Made by a program: the position numbers and the translations under genes
The notes under the pieces: model-generated
Databases searched by the model: none
What the model saw: the letters and a program-made list of their open reading frames with translations, nothing else
Told to the model about the DNA's origin: nothing
Part shown: positions 1-8,276 of the stretch, one piece after another
Layout: every line of letters begins with the position of its first letter
Numbering within the stretch: the stretch's first letter is position 1
Assembly (NCBI GenBank): GCA_041601945.1
Contig: JBFIHG010000002.1
Coordinates: forward strand, 1-64,000
DNA length: 64,000 nt
From: JBFJKD01 sp041601945
GTDB taxonomy: Bacteria > Pseudomonadota > Gammaproteobacteria > Pseudomonadales > Porticoccaceae
Direction of reading: 5' to 3'

Positions 1-699
1 CACAAAGCTGGATAGCACGCGCAGCGGGACTTTGTATTTACCTGCAAATTCAACGGAGCGAATCTGCAATACCTTGGAGCCCTGGCTGGCCATTTCCAGC
101 ATTTCTTCAAAGGTAATTTGATTCAGGCGCCGCGCCTCCGGCACCACCCGCGGATCGGTGGTATAGACGCCGTCGACATCGGTATAAATCTGACATTCGT
201 CGGCCTTAAGTGCGGCCGCCAGCGCTACACCGGTGGTGTCGGAACCACCCCGCCCCAGAGTAGTGATATTGCCCTCGCCATCGACCCCCTGAAACCCGGC
301 CACAACCACCACGTTGCCAGCGGCAAGATCCGCGCGCATACGATCTACGTCGATATCTTCGATACGCGCCTTAGTGTGCACGCTGTCCGTCAGAATGCGC
401 ACCTGGCCACCGGTGTAGGAGCGGGCCGGACACCCACGCGCATTCAGGGCCATGCTCAGCAGCGCAATGGTGACCTGCTCGCCAGTGGCGACCAGCACAT
501 CCAGCTCCCGTGGCGTGGGATTTTCCATGGTTTCTTTGGCCAGCGCGATCAACCGATTGGTCTCTCCGCTCATGGCGGACACCACCACGACAATATCGTC
601 GCCGCGGGCGCGAAACGCCGCTATTTTTTCCGCCACGGCGGCAATACGCTCCACGCTGCCCACGGACGTACCACCATATTTTTGTACGATTAAACTCAT
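1..699 (-). CDS. lysC: Aspartokinase, N-terminal part (cut by window edge)
   Basis: Phosphorylates L-aspartate, the first step toward lysine, threonine, methionine and diaminopimelate. The first 233 codons are present and the frame runs off the window start, so the C-terminal ACT regulatory domains are mostly missing from view. The protein opens with MSLIVQKYGGTSVG, whose KYGGTS is the amino-acid-kinase nucleotide motif; GRGGSDTT and YTDVDGVYTTDPR, both typical of aspartokinases, follow. This start is not in the frame of the longer open frame at this spot but gives a textbook N-terminus. It lies 87 bp downstream of alaS on the same strand, as in many gammaproteobacteria. No lysine riboswitch is visible in that short gap. 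Confidence 0.95.
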   Translation of the reverse strand, partial: MSLIVQKYGGTSVGSVERIAAVAEKIAAFRARGDDIVVVVSAMSGETNRLIALAKETMENPTPRELDVLVATGEQVTIALLSMALNARGCPARSYTGGQVRILTDSVHTKARIEDIDVDRMRADLAAGNVVVVAGFQGVDGEGNITTLGRGGSDTTGVALAAALKADECQIYTDVDGVYTTDPRVVPEARRLNQITFEEMLEMASQGSKVLQIRSVEFAGKYKVPLRVLSSFV

Positions 700-786
700 T
701 ACTCAATCCATTAATAAACTGGCCCCGCTGCGCGGGGGCGCAAATTTAACATTTTTTCCCGGGGAAACGAACCGATCAGCCGAAAT

Positions 787-3387
787 TCAACCGCCCAGTC
801 GTTGCTGTAACCAGCCTGGTACAGACGTCAAAGCGGCGGGCAAAGCCTGTATATTGGTGCCTCCCCCCTGGGCCATATCCGGCCTGCCGCCACCCTTGCC
901 ACCCAGTTGCGCGGCGACAAATTGCACTAGATCGCCGGCATGCACTCGATCGGTCAGGTTTTTAGTTACACCGCCAATCAGCAGGACTTTATTTTCATCG
1001 GTAGCCGCCAGTAGCAGTGCGCCGCAGGCGAGACGAGATTTAGCCTGATCGGCAACTTCGCGCAGAGTTTTGGCATTCACCCCATCAATGTGTTTGACCA
1101 GCAACTGGACCCCCGCAATCTCGCAAACGTCCGCGAGAATATCGCCGCTCGCCGCGCCCGCAAGCTTCTTCTTCAAGCCGTCGATTTCGCGGCTCAGAAC
1201 ACGCTGTTGTTCCGCCACCAGTGTCGCCTTTTCAAGCACCTGGGTGCGGTTGGTTTTAAGCACCTCCGCGACCGCATCGAGACGCTGTTCCAACTCGTCA
1301 AACAGTGCCAGCGCCGTGGTACCAGTCACCGCTTCCACCCGGCGTACACCGGCAGCAATACCCGACTCGGATACAATGCGCAGCAAGCCGATATCGCCAG
1401 TGCGATTGACGTGGATACCACCACATAGTTCGACGGAAAATCCGTCCCCCATGGTCAGCACCCGCACCGTCTCACCATATTTTTCGCCAAACAGCGCCAT
1501 CGCGCCGCTCTGCTGCGCGTCTGCCATAGACATTTGCGCCGTTTTTACGGGTGTATTGCGGCGAATTTCGTCGTTGACCCGTCGCTCCACTGCCTTTAGC
1601 TGCCCTGTGCTGATAGCTTCCCCGTGGGCGAAATCAAAACGCAAGCGTTTTGCATCCACCAGCGAACCCTTTTGCAATACATGCTCACCCAGTATGTCCC
1701 GCAGCGCCGCATGCAGTAGATGGGTGGCGGAGTGATTCAACGCGATAGCGCTACGCAAACTGCCATCGACCTCGGCAGTAACCGCATCGCCACGCCGCAA
1801 AATACCGTGCAATACGCGGCTAATGTGCAAGTGATTGGCACCTTGTTTCTGGCAATCCAGTACCTCGCAACGCCCGTCGAGGGTGGTCAAATAGCCCGTA
1901 TCGCCAACCTGCCCACCGGACTCGCCGTAAAATGGTGTGTGGTCGAGAACCACAACGGCGTCTTGCCCCTCTGCCACTTCGTCCACTGCCACGCCCGCGA
2001 CGAACAGTCCGACAATGGTGGCGCGCCGCGCCACATTATCGTAACCGTCGAAAACCGTTTCACCGTCTATCGCCAGCGTTGCAGCGTAATCCATGCCAAA
2101 ATTGCTGGCGGCACGCGCACGTTTTTTCTGTTCAGCCATACAGTGCTCGTAGCCGTCCATATCCAGGGACAGCCCCCGTTCGCGGGCGATATCGTTGGTT
2201 AAATCCGTAGGGAAACCGTAGGTGTCGTACAACTGGAAAATAACGTCCCCGGGAATTTGTGAGCCCTGCACTGTGGCCAGGGCAGTTTCCAGAACGCCCA
2301 TCCCCTTTTCGAGGGTTTTTGCAAACTGTTGCTCTTCGCCCTTCAGTACTTTCTCTACCTGCACCCGTTGCCTGGCGAGTTCGGGATAGGCGTCGCCCAT
2401 CACTTCTACCAGGGGTTTTACCAGGCGATGAAAGAATGCCTCCGTGGTGCCCAGTTGGTGGCCGTGACGCAACGCGCGGCGAATAATGCGCCGCAAAACG
2501 TAACCGCGACCGTCGTTGCTCGGCAGTACTCCATCCACCACTAAAAACGCGCAGGAGCGAATGTGGTCGGCAATCACTCGCAGAGATTTGTTGGCTAAAT
2601 CTGCCGTGCGGGTGGCGACCGCCGCAGCACTAATCAGGTGTTTGAATAAATCGATGTCGTAATTGTTGTGCACGCCCTGCATGACTGCGGCAATGCGCTC
2701 CAGTCCCATGCCGGTGTCAATGGAAGGCTTGGGCAACGGCGTCAGCGTGCCATCGGCGCTACGCTCGTACTGCATAAACACCAGATTCCAGATCTCAATG
2801 TAGCGATCGAGATCATCCCCCGCGCTGCCCGGTGGCCCCCCCGGCACATCGGCACCGTGGTCGTAAAAAATTTCCGAGCAGGGTCCACAGGGCCCGGTAT
2901 CGCCCATTTGCCAGAAATTATCTTCGTCGAGGCGAGAAAAACGCTCGGCACTGACGCCTATTTTTTTTAGCCAGATGTCCGCCGCTTCATCGTCGGAGAC
3001 GTGCACGGTTACCCACAGGCGATCTTCCGGCAGACCCAGTACCCCAGTGAGAAATTCCCACGCGTAGGCAATAGCATCTTCCTTAAAGTAGTCGCCAAAA
3101 CTGAAATTTCCGAGCATCTCAAAAAAAGTATGGTGACGGGCTGTATAGCCGACATTTTCCAGGTCGTTGTGCTTGCCCCCGGCGCGCACGCAACGCTGGG
3201 AAGAAGCCGCGCGGCTGTAGGGCCGCTTATCCGCTCCCAGAAAAACATCTTTAAATTGCACCATGCCCGCATTAGTAAACAACAGAGTCGGGTCGTTGCC
3301 CGGCACCAGGCTGCTACTGGGCACGACGGTGTGGCCGTTGCTGGCGAAAAAATCCAGGAAACCCTGGCGGATATCGGCGCTGTTCAT
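787..3387 (-). CDS. alaS: Alanyl-tRNA synthetase
   Basis: Class II synthetase charging tRNA-Ala, about 866 residues, the normal size. The N-terminal catalytic core includes the KHNDLENVGYTARHHTFFEM stretch and the NFSFGDYF motif. The editing domain has the zinc-binding pair HSATH (HxxxH) and CGGIH. The C-Ala domain near the end carries LGGKGGGRPDMAQGGG. The open frame extends 8 codons further upstream, but the ATG giving MNSADIRQGFLDFF matches the family N-terminus and has AGGAA about 10 nt upstream. A short GC-rich hairpin without a clear T tract follows between this gene and lysC. Confidence 0.97.
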   Translation of the reverse strand: MNSADIRQGFLDFFASNGHTVVPSSSLVPGNDPTLLFTNAGMVQFKDVFLGADKRPYSRAASSQRCVRAGGKHNDLENVGYTARHHTFFEMLGNFSFGDYFKEDAIAYAWEFLTGVLGLPEDRLWVTVHVSDDEAADIWLKKIGVSAERFSRLDEDNFWQMGDTGPCGPCSEIFYDHGADVPGGPPGSAGDDLDRYIEIWNLVFMQYERSADGTLTPLPKPSIDTGMGLERIAAVMQGVHNNYDIDLFKHLISAAAVATRTADLANKSLRVIADHIRSCAFLVVDGVLPSNDGRGYVLRRIIRRALRHGHQLGTTEAFFHRLVKPLVEVMGDAYPELARQRVQVEKVLKGEEQQFAKTLEKGMGVLETALATVQGSQIPGDVIFQLYDTYGFPTDLTNDIARERGLSLDMDGYEHCMAEQKKRARAASNFGMDYAATLAIDGETVFDGYDNVARRATIVGLFVAGVAVDEVAEGQDAVVVLDHTPFYGESGGQVGDTGYLTTLDGRCEVLDCQKQGANHLHISRVLHGILRRGDAVTAEVDGSLRSAIALNHSATHLLHAALRDILGEHVLQKGSLVDAKRLRFDFAHGEAISTGQLKAVERRVNDEIRRNTPVKTAQMSMADAQQSGAMALFGEKYGETVRVLTMGDGFSVELCGGIHVNRTGDIGLLRIVSESGIAAGVRRVEAVTGTTALALFDELEQRLDAVAEVLKTNRTQVLEKATLVAEQQRVLSREIDGLKKKLAGAASGDILADVCEIAGVQLLVKHIDGVNAKTLREVADQAKSRLACGALLLAATDENKVLLIGGVTKNLTDRVHAGDLVQFVAAQLGGKGGGRPDMAQGGGTNIQALPAALTSVPGWLQQRLGG

Positions 3388-3475
3388 TAACTCGTTATTC
3401 CTGTCGTGCATTCATCATCTGTGTCACGCCGTTGCCGCCAGGGGCGCGGGCGCTACCAGAACGTTTATTGATCGA

Positions 3476-3826
3476 TTAGAAACCTAGCTGGCTTTCGGAA
3501 AAATTTTTACCACCGAGAATATGCAGGTGCAAATGAAATACCGTTTGCCCGGCCTCCGCGCCGTTATTGATAATCAGGCGAAATCCGTCGCCAATACCTG
3601 CCTGGCGCGCAATCTCGTTGGCGGCCAGCAGTAAATGTCCAAGCAGATTTTGGTCTGTCTGGCCAGCATCCGCGAGACGCGGCAATGGCTTGCGTGGAAT
3701 CACCAGTATATGTATTGGCGCCTTGGGTGATATGTCCTTGATCGCGACGCAATGCTCGTCCTCGTAGACTTTGTCAGCCGGGATAGCGCCGTTGATGATT
3801 TTGGTGAACAGGGTTTCTTGATTCAT
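3476..3826 (-). CDS. hinT: HIT-family purine nucleoside phosphoramidase
   Basis: A 116-residue histidine-triad protein. The catalytic triad motif HLHLHILGG is at residues 98-106, with H98, H100 and H102 as the triad. HinT enzymes hydrolyse AMP-lysine-type phosphoramidates and aminoacyl adenylates in the cytoplasm. The gene is the next one upstream of alaS on the same strand, about 90 bp away, and could share its transcript. Length and the opening METLF-like sequence (MNQETLFTKIINGAIP) fit the HinT group closely. Confidence 0.92.
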   Translation of the reverse strand: MNQETLFTKIINGAIPADKVYEDEHCVAIKDISPKAPIHILVIPRKPLPRLADAGQTDQNLLGHLLLAANEIARQAGIGDGFRLIINNGAEAGQTVFHLHLHILGGKNFSESQLGF

Positions 3827-3846
3827 GAAGACCTCTCGATTCGCAA

Positions 3847-4062
3847 CTATCGGGGCGCGGGGCGAGCCGTCGCTTTACCATCCAGCTTTTCATCCACAGT
3901 CAAAGCCCGCGCCTCGGTCTCAAGCATCACGGGAACGCCGTCGCGAATGGGATAGGCAAGTCCGCTGGCGCGACACACCAGCTCCTGGCGCACCCGGTCG
4001 TATTCGAGGGGCGCCTTGCTCACCGGACACACCAGAATACTCAGCAATTGTTTATCGATCAT
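3847..4062 (-). CDS. Trm112/YcaR-like small zinc-ribbon protein with a degenerate first CxxC
   Basis: A 71-residue protein of the Trm112 (UPF0434, YcaR) family, recognised by LLSILVCP at its start, the middle ELVC and the strongly conserved GLAYPIRDGVPVMLETEAR segment. Start chosen at MIDKQLL, as in family members; the frame stays open for 9 more codons upstream. Relatives carry CPxC as the first zinc knuckle; here it reads CPVS, so one likely metal ligand is absent. In many relatives the gene sits between lpxK and kdsB; here it stands 20 bp upstream of hinT instead. The precise function of the bacterial family is not established. Confidence 0.85.
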   Translation of the reverse strand: MIDKQLLSILVCPVSKAPLEYDRVRQELVCRASGLAYPIRDGVPVMLETEARALTVDEKLDGKATARPAPR

Positions 4063-4187
4063 CGATGCCGCACTCGCCCTGAAGGCCAACTAATTGGGTC
4101 GAATAGTGTAAGGCAAACACCGCGACAACTCCACGGGACCGCGCCGCCTACTTACCGCAGCCGTTCAGGTCGATGTCGCGGAGGCGA

Positions 4188-5072
4188 TCAGTGCGCGGGG
4201 GCTTTTGTAGCAGCGTGGGGAGCGCTGTGGGCGCTGGCACGCGCGGGGAAATACTCGAGCACCAACGCCGGATCGACGCGCACGTCGTACCAGTTGATGC
4301 GCCAGTCAAGGTGCGGCCCGGTGGCGCGACCGGTGGCGCCGACACGAGCAATTCCGTCACCCGGCTGCACCTGGTCACCCTCTTTTACTAAAATATCGCT
4401 CAGGTGAATAAATGTCGAGAACACACCATAGCCGTGATCGACAATCAGCGTACCCCCGGAAAAATACATATCCCGATGCACTAACTTGACCTTGCCCGGT
4501 GCGGGCGCCCTGACCAGAGTGCCAGTGGGTCCGGCAATATCCAGGCCAAAGTGCGGATTTTTCGGGGTGCCATTGTAAACGCGCTGACTACCGTACACAC
4601 CCGTAATGGGGCCTTCCATAGGGCGCACAAAACCCTGCATAAAATCTTCGCGGGACGCGCTATGAGCACGCGCCCGGCTGACCAGCGCCGCCTCCCGATT
4701 AATTCTGTCCAGTACGGATTTGGGTGGCGTCACAGTTTCCTGGGGCACACCATCCACCCGTTGCACGTCGTACTGGCGTTGTACAACCTTAAATGTGTGG
4801 GTGGTTATGGCACCGTTGCGCTCTACCGTTAGGGCCACCTGGGGTGGTGTATCGCGCCCCAGTCCAACAACAAAATGGCCGGACGGCGTCACGGGTACCA
4901 CTTTATTATCGAAGCGTACTATTGCGCCAGGCGCAATATTGCCGACTATCAATCCACCCTGGGTCCAGACTCCCTGAAATTCCAGCCCCAGGCACCCGGT
5001 TGAAAAAGCCATTGTAATGGCGCAAAAATATTTCAGGCGGGTTACGGCGCGCGCTACGTTCTTCATCGGCAA
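4188..5072 (-). CDS. LytM/M23-fold exported protein, one Zn ligand replaced
   Basis: A 294-residue protein with an N-terminal hydrophobic segment (about residues 12-30) that looks like a signal peptide; the C at residue 27 has a poor lipobox context. The C-terminal LytM domain (about 150-270) has HFGLD at 174-178, with the usual H and D ligands, and H213 and H223 on the core strands. The last motif, normally HxH, reads H254-L-D256, so the third zinc ligand would be Asp rather than His. It may still bind metal or may be a non-enzymatic regulator of a cell-wall amidase, as known for other degenerate LytM proteins; the sequence cannot decide. C-terminal tail is Ala/His rich. Confidence 0.85.
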   Translation of the reverse strand: MPMKNVARAVTRLKYFCAITMAFSTGCLGLEFQGVWTQGGLIVGNIAPGAIVRFDNKVVPVTPSGHFVVGLGRDTPPQVALTVERNGAITTHTFKVVQRQYDVQRVDGVPQETVTPPKSVLDRINREAALVSRARAHSASREDFMQGFVRPMEGPITGVYGSQRVYNGTPKNPHFGLDIAGPTGTLVRAPAPGKVKLVHRDMYFSGGTLIVDHGYGVFSTFIHLSDILVKEGDQVQPGDGIARVGATGRATGPHLDWRINWYDVRVDPALVLEYFPARASAHSAPHAATKAPAH

Positions 5073-5325
5073 TATCTCTGCGTTGCTGTATCGTTTGACC
5101 CGTTTAGTTTAATGGCGCCATTGTGGTAACTGTGCATCTTAATCCCCATATAGATAAACCGGCCCATTGATCGGTCTATTAATCGCAGTTGCAACCACGC
5201 CCACAGTCAGTTATTACTGCACCAACTTTCAAACCATTACACCGTTTCCAATATTGTCCGGAAAAAAACAGCCCATCCGTAATTAACTGGACCAGGCAGA
5301 ATCATACAATGGAAACCCTCGCGCT

Positions 5326-6300
5326 GTGACCCTGTTTACGCCACCGTTATTGCTGCGCAATGGCCATACCCAGAGTATTCTCAACAGTGCCGGCCCGCGC
5401 CGCTGGTTAATGGACAGGCAGCGTCACGCCCTGGCGGCACAGCAGGAATTTCAGTTGCTGGATTGTGGTGAGGGTGTGCGTCTGATCGGTGCTTTTAATA
5501 AAAGTAAGCACGCCACCGACAGTCTGGTGATTATGCTGCACGGCTGGGAGGGTTGTTTTACCTCGACCTACGTCATGTCCGCCACAGCTACGCTGCTGAA
5601 CGCCGGATTCAATGTTTTTCGGCTCAACCTACGGGATCACGGCCCCAGTTTGCACCTCAATCGCGGTCTGTTTAACGCCACACTGACACCAGAAGTCACC
5701 GCAGCTATCCAGCGCATACAACAACTGTACCCCGCGCGCCGCACCTTGCTTGCCGGTTATTCCATGGGTGGAAATTTTGCGCTACGCATCGCAGCGGACA
5801 GCGGCGCCGAGCTGAACCTGGCCGCCACCGTGGCCATTAGTCCGCCACTGGTGCCAGCCCACACCATGGCTATTCTGGAGCGACGACTGTCAATTTATCA
5901 GTACTACTTTTTTTCGAAATGGAAGAGATCCCTGGCCACCAAGTTGTATTATTTTCCCGACCTGGCCTACGGCCCACTACTGTCCCGGTGCCGCAATCTG
6001 CACGACATTAACCAGTTTTTTATTCCCGAGCACACACCTTACCAAACCCCTGCGGATTATTTCGCTTCCTACGCACTGACCGGCCAGCGCCTCGCACATC
6101 TGACCTGTCCCGCGTGGTTGATTACCAGTGCCGACGACCCGCTGGTTCCCGCGGCCGATCTCAGCGCAATACAACCACCGGGTTCGCTGACCATCGAACG
6201 CACCGACAACGGGGGACACTGTGGATTTTTGCGCAACCTGCGGCTCGACAGCTGGGTCGAACAACGTCTGGTAGAGATTTTTAGCGAGTTGCGCGGTTAG
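5326..6300 (+). CDS. YheT-like alpha/beta hydrolase
   Basis: A 324-residue hydrolase of the YheT/ABHD group. The opening PPLLLRNGHTQSIL is diagnostic of that subfamily. The oxyanion region MLHGWEG, the nucleophile elbow GYSMGG (Ser146), the acid in SADDPLVP and the histidine in NGGHCGF are all in order, so a complete Ser-Asp-His triad is visible. The substrate is not known for the family beyond short-chain esters. The start is GTG; an upstream ATG opens a six-codon frame (M-E-T-L-A-L) whose TGA overlaps this GTG, suggesting coupling. It stands alone, divergent from the LytM gene and convergent with recX. Confidence 0.85.
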   Translation: MTLFTPPLLLRNGHTQSILNSAGPRRWLMDRQRHALAAQQEFQLLDCGEGVRLIGAFNKSKHATDSLVIMLHGWEGCFTSTYVMSATATLLNAGFNVFRLNLRDHGPSLHLNRGLFNATLTPEVTAAIQRIQQLYPARRTLLAGYSMGGNFALRIAADSGAELNLAATVAISPPLVPAHTMAILERRLSIYQYYFFSKWKRSLATKLYYFPDLAYGPLLSRCRNLHDINQFFIPEHTPYQTPADYFASYALTGQRLAHLTCPAWLITSADDPLVPAADLSAIQPPGSLTIERTDNGGHCGFLRNLRLDSWVEQRLVEIFSELRG

Positions 6301-6349
6301 TCTTGATGATTAAACAGCACCCACGGCTTTGCGGCCTGCGTGATGACGA

Positions 6350-6844
6350 CTAATCCAGGGACGCTGTGGATTTCAGAGCGGCGCGAATTTGCTCAGAGGT
6401 AAATCCCCGGTACTGCAAAAACCGCATGCGCTGTGCCGTGGCGCGCTGGTCGGGGGACAACCCCGAGCCAAACCGTTTTTGCAGCACCTCCCGCGCCCGC
6501 ATCACCCAATCGACGTCGAGCTCGCGCAACACCGACTCCACCAGATCTTCCGCGACACCGCGCTCGCGCAATTCCACTCGAATCCTTACCGGACCCTTAC
6601 CGACTCGCATGCGCGCATTGCAAAACGCCTCCGCGTAGCGGCTATCAGAAAGGAGACCGTCCTGCTCGAGGCGGTCCAGCACCGCGCCCAACTGGCCGGC
6701 ATCCGGAGCTAACTTAGAGATCAGCTTACGCTCCAGCTCCTGCCGCGAATGTTCGCGCCGCGCCAGCAGATTCATGGCGGCTACGCGCAGGTTTTTTCCG
6801 GGCTGTTGGACGGCACGGGCGTCGGCTGTTTGGGTTTCGGTCAT
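6350..6844 (-). CDS. recX: RecX regulatory protein
   Basis: A 164-residue RecX, which caps RecA filaments and inhibits strand exchange. The conserved pattern is clear: LLARREHSRQELERKL in the first three-helix repeat, YAEAFCNARMRVGKGPVRIR in the second, and the C-terminal RMRFLQYRGFTSEQI in the third. About 20 residues precede the conserved part. Unlike the usual recA-recX tandem, 1.4 kb with a DUF4126 gene and an opposite-strand thioesterase gene lie between it and recA, so it is unlikely to be co-transcribed directly with recA. Confidence 0.93.
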   Translation of the reverse strand: MTETQTADARAVQQPGKNLRVAAMNLLARREHSRQELERKLISKLAPDAGQLGAVLDRLEQDGLLSDSRYAEAFCNARMRVGKGPVRIRVELRERGVAEDLVESVLRELDVDWVMRAREVLQKRFGSGLSPDQRATAQRMRFLQYRGFTSEQIRAALKSTASLD

Positions 6845-6902
6845 AACACCACTCTCACCAACACATCAAACCTGCCGCTCAATCCCTCGAAGCGGCCAGT
6901 GC

Positions 6903-7565
6903 TTAAACAGGTGGGCCGTCGGAACGCTTATGCGCTCCTGATACCGGTTCGGCGTCTTTGACCAGCCCCAACCAGCGCCCGATACGGCGCATTACCGCAC
7001 CGGCCAGACGCCATATTTTCGGCAGCAACCAGATCACCAATGCAATAAACAAAAGCATCAAAATAATAAACAGCACCGGATGATTCAGCATGGCCCAGAT
7101 CCCGGCCAATACCATCAGGTCTTCGCCGATAGAAGCTGCCCAGTTGCTAAACGGTTCCGGGGAAGTATTGATCAGCACCCGCGATGACGCCTTGGTAAAG
7201 TGGCTGCCCGTAGCCATGGCGCCGCCGATTAACCCGGCGCTGATCTGCAACGCCGGTGTCACATCGCCAACAGCCCCAGCCGCCAGCAGCACGCCAGCGG
7301 GAATGCGGATAAATGTGTGCAAGGTATCCCAGGCGGTATCCACACCAGGGGTTTTGTCGGCAAAAAATTCCACCACGTACATCAACCCGGCAACCCCAAT
7401 CACCAGAGGATTCTGCAACACGTCCAGGTTAGGCGGTAAATCGATGTTGCCGCTGATACCCAGGAGCCCAAGCACCGCCACCACGGCGTACAAATTGATG
7501 CCGCTGGCCCAGCCCACACCCATGACCAAAGCCAGGGTGGTGATCATTTCCTGATAAGCATCCAT
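6903..7565 (-). CDS. DUF4126 multi-pass membrane protein
   Basis: A 220-residue hydrophobic protein matching the DUF4126 family: an opening LALVMGVGWASGINLYAVV segment, FFADKTPGVDTAWDTLHTFI in the middle and a glycine-rich GLIGGAMATGSHFTKASSR loop. About five membrane spans are apparent, with a basic cytoplasmic tail rich in Arg. No enzymatic motif is visible and the family function is unknown. It shares the strand of recX and recA and lies 58 bp upstream of recX, so the two may form a short transcript. Confidence 0.8.
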   Translation of the reverse strand: MDAYQEMITTLALVMGVGWASGINLYAVVAVLGLLGISGNIDLPPNLDVLQNPLVIGVAGLMYVVEFFADKTPGVDTAWDTLHTFIRIPAGVLLAAGAVGDVTPALQISAGLIGGAMATGSHFTKASSRVLINTSPEPFSNWAASIGEDLMVLAGIWAMLNHPVLFIILMLLFIALVIWLLPKIWRLAGAVMRRIGRWLGLVKDAEPVSGAHKRSDGPPV

Positions 7566-7799
7566 ATGCGTTGCTCTGAGTCCGGCAAAATATCAGTTAA
7601 GCGCGTGTCGCCAGTTGGTTAAAATCAATCGGGCCCGCCAAGTCCAGGCGACCTTTCAGGTAAGGGTAGCGGTACTGACCAACCGATTCAACAGCGGCCA
7701 CGTTGTCCCGCAACACTGGATACTGCTACATTGTAGCCGCAGTCCGATCTACAAACCGCGCTCGGAACCGCTTATCCTCCACCAGGGCGAGTATTGACC

Positions 7800-8255
7800 A
7801 TGCCGATTTCATGGCTCTATCCCAAACCCTTTATTCAGCAACTTACTGTTGCTGAGGAAAGTATTGATGGCCTGGGACACGTCAACAATATTGCCTACTT
7901 AAAGTGGTGTGAAGACACGGCGTGGCAGCATTCGGCGCACCTGGGATTGACGATGGCTGACTGGCTGAATGTGGACCGGGCCATGGCGATTACCAGGGCC
8001 GACTACGAATATCTGGCGGCAGCTTTTACCGGCGAACAACTCAGCGTGGCCACCTGGCTCGTCACATCGGACCTGAAGCTGACTATGGAGCGCCGCTTTC
8101 AAATTGTCCGCGAAGCGGACGGAAAAACTTTGTTCACCGGCCGCTGGCAGCTGGTTTGTATCAATATCAGCTCCGGCCGACCCGCGCGCCTGCCACGACA
8201 ATTTATCGAGATTTACGGACCAAATCTGGTATCTGCTCAGGGTGCGAATTCATGA
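7800..8255 (+). CDS. Hot-dog fold acyl-CoA thioesterase (4HBT, YbgC/FadM type)
   Basis: A protein of about 151 residues with the 4HBT signature DGLGHVNNIAYLKWCEDTAW near its N-terminus; the Asp and the HVNN segment are where YbgC/FadM-type enzymes bind and cleave acyl-CoA thioesters. The rest follows the hot-dog strand pattern. ATG was chosen; a TTG two codons upstream is equally well spaced from a GGGCGAG ribosome site, so MTMPIS is possible. The gene points the opposite way to its neighbours DUF4126 and recA and ends just before the recA stop. Substrate chain length cannot be read from the sequence. Confidence 0.85.
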   Translation: MPISWLYPKPFIQQLTVAEESIDGLGHVNNIAYLKWCEDTAWQHSAHLGLTMADWLNVDRAMAITRADYEYLAAAFTGEQLSVATWLVTSDLKLTMERRFQIVREADGKTLFTGRWQLVCINISSGRPARLPRQFIEIYGPNLVSAQGANS

Positions 8256-8276
8256 GCCACCAGCGCCAGTGCTAGC

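Noticed and set aside
371..706. 111-codon open frame at the lysC start
   Set aside because: It is in a different frame from the aspartokinase, whose N-terminus MSLIVQKYGGTS is unmistakable.
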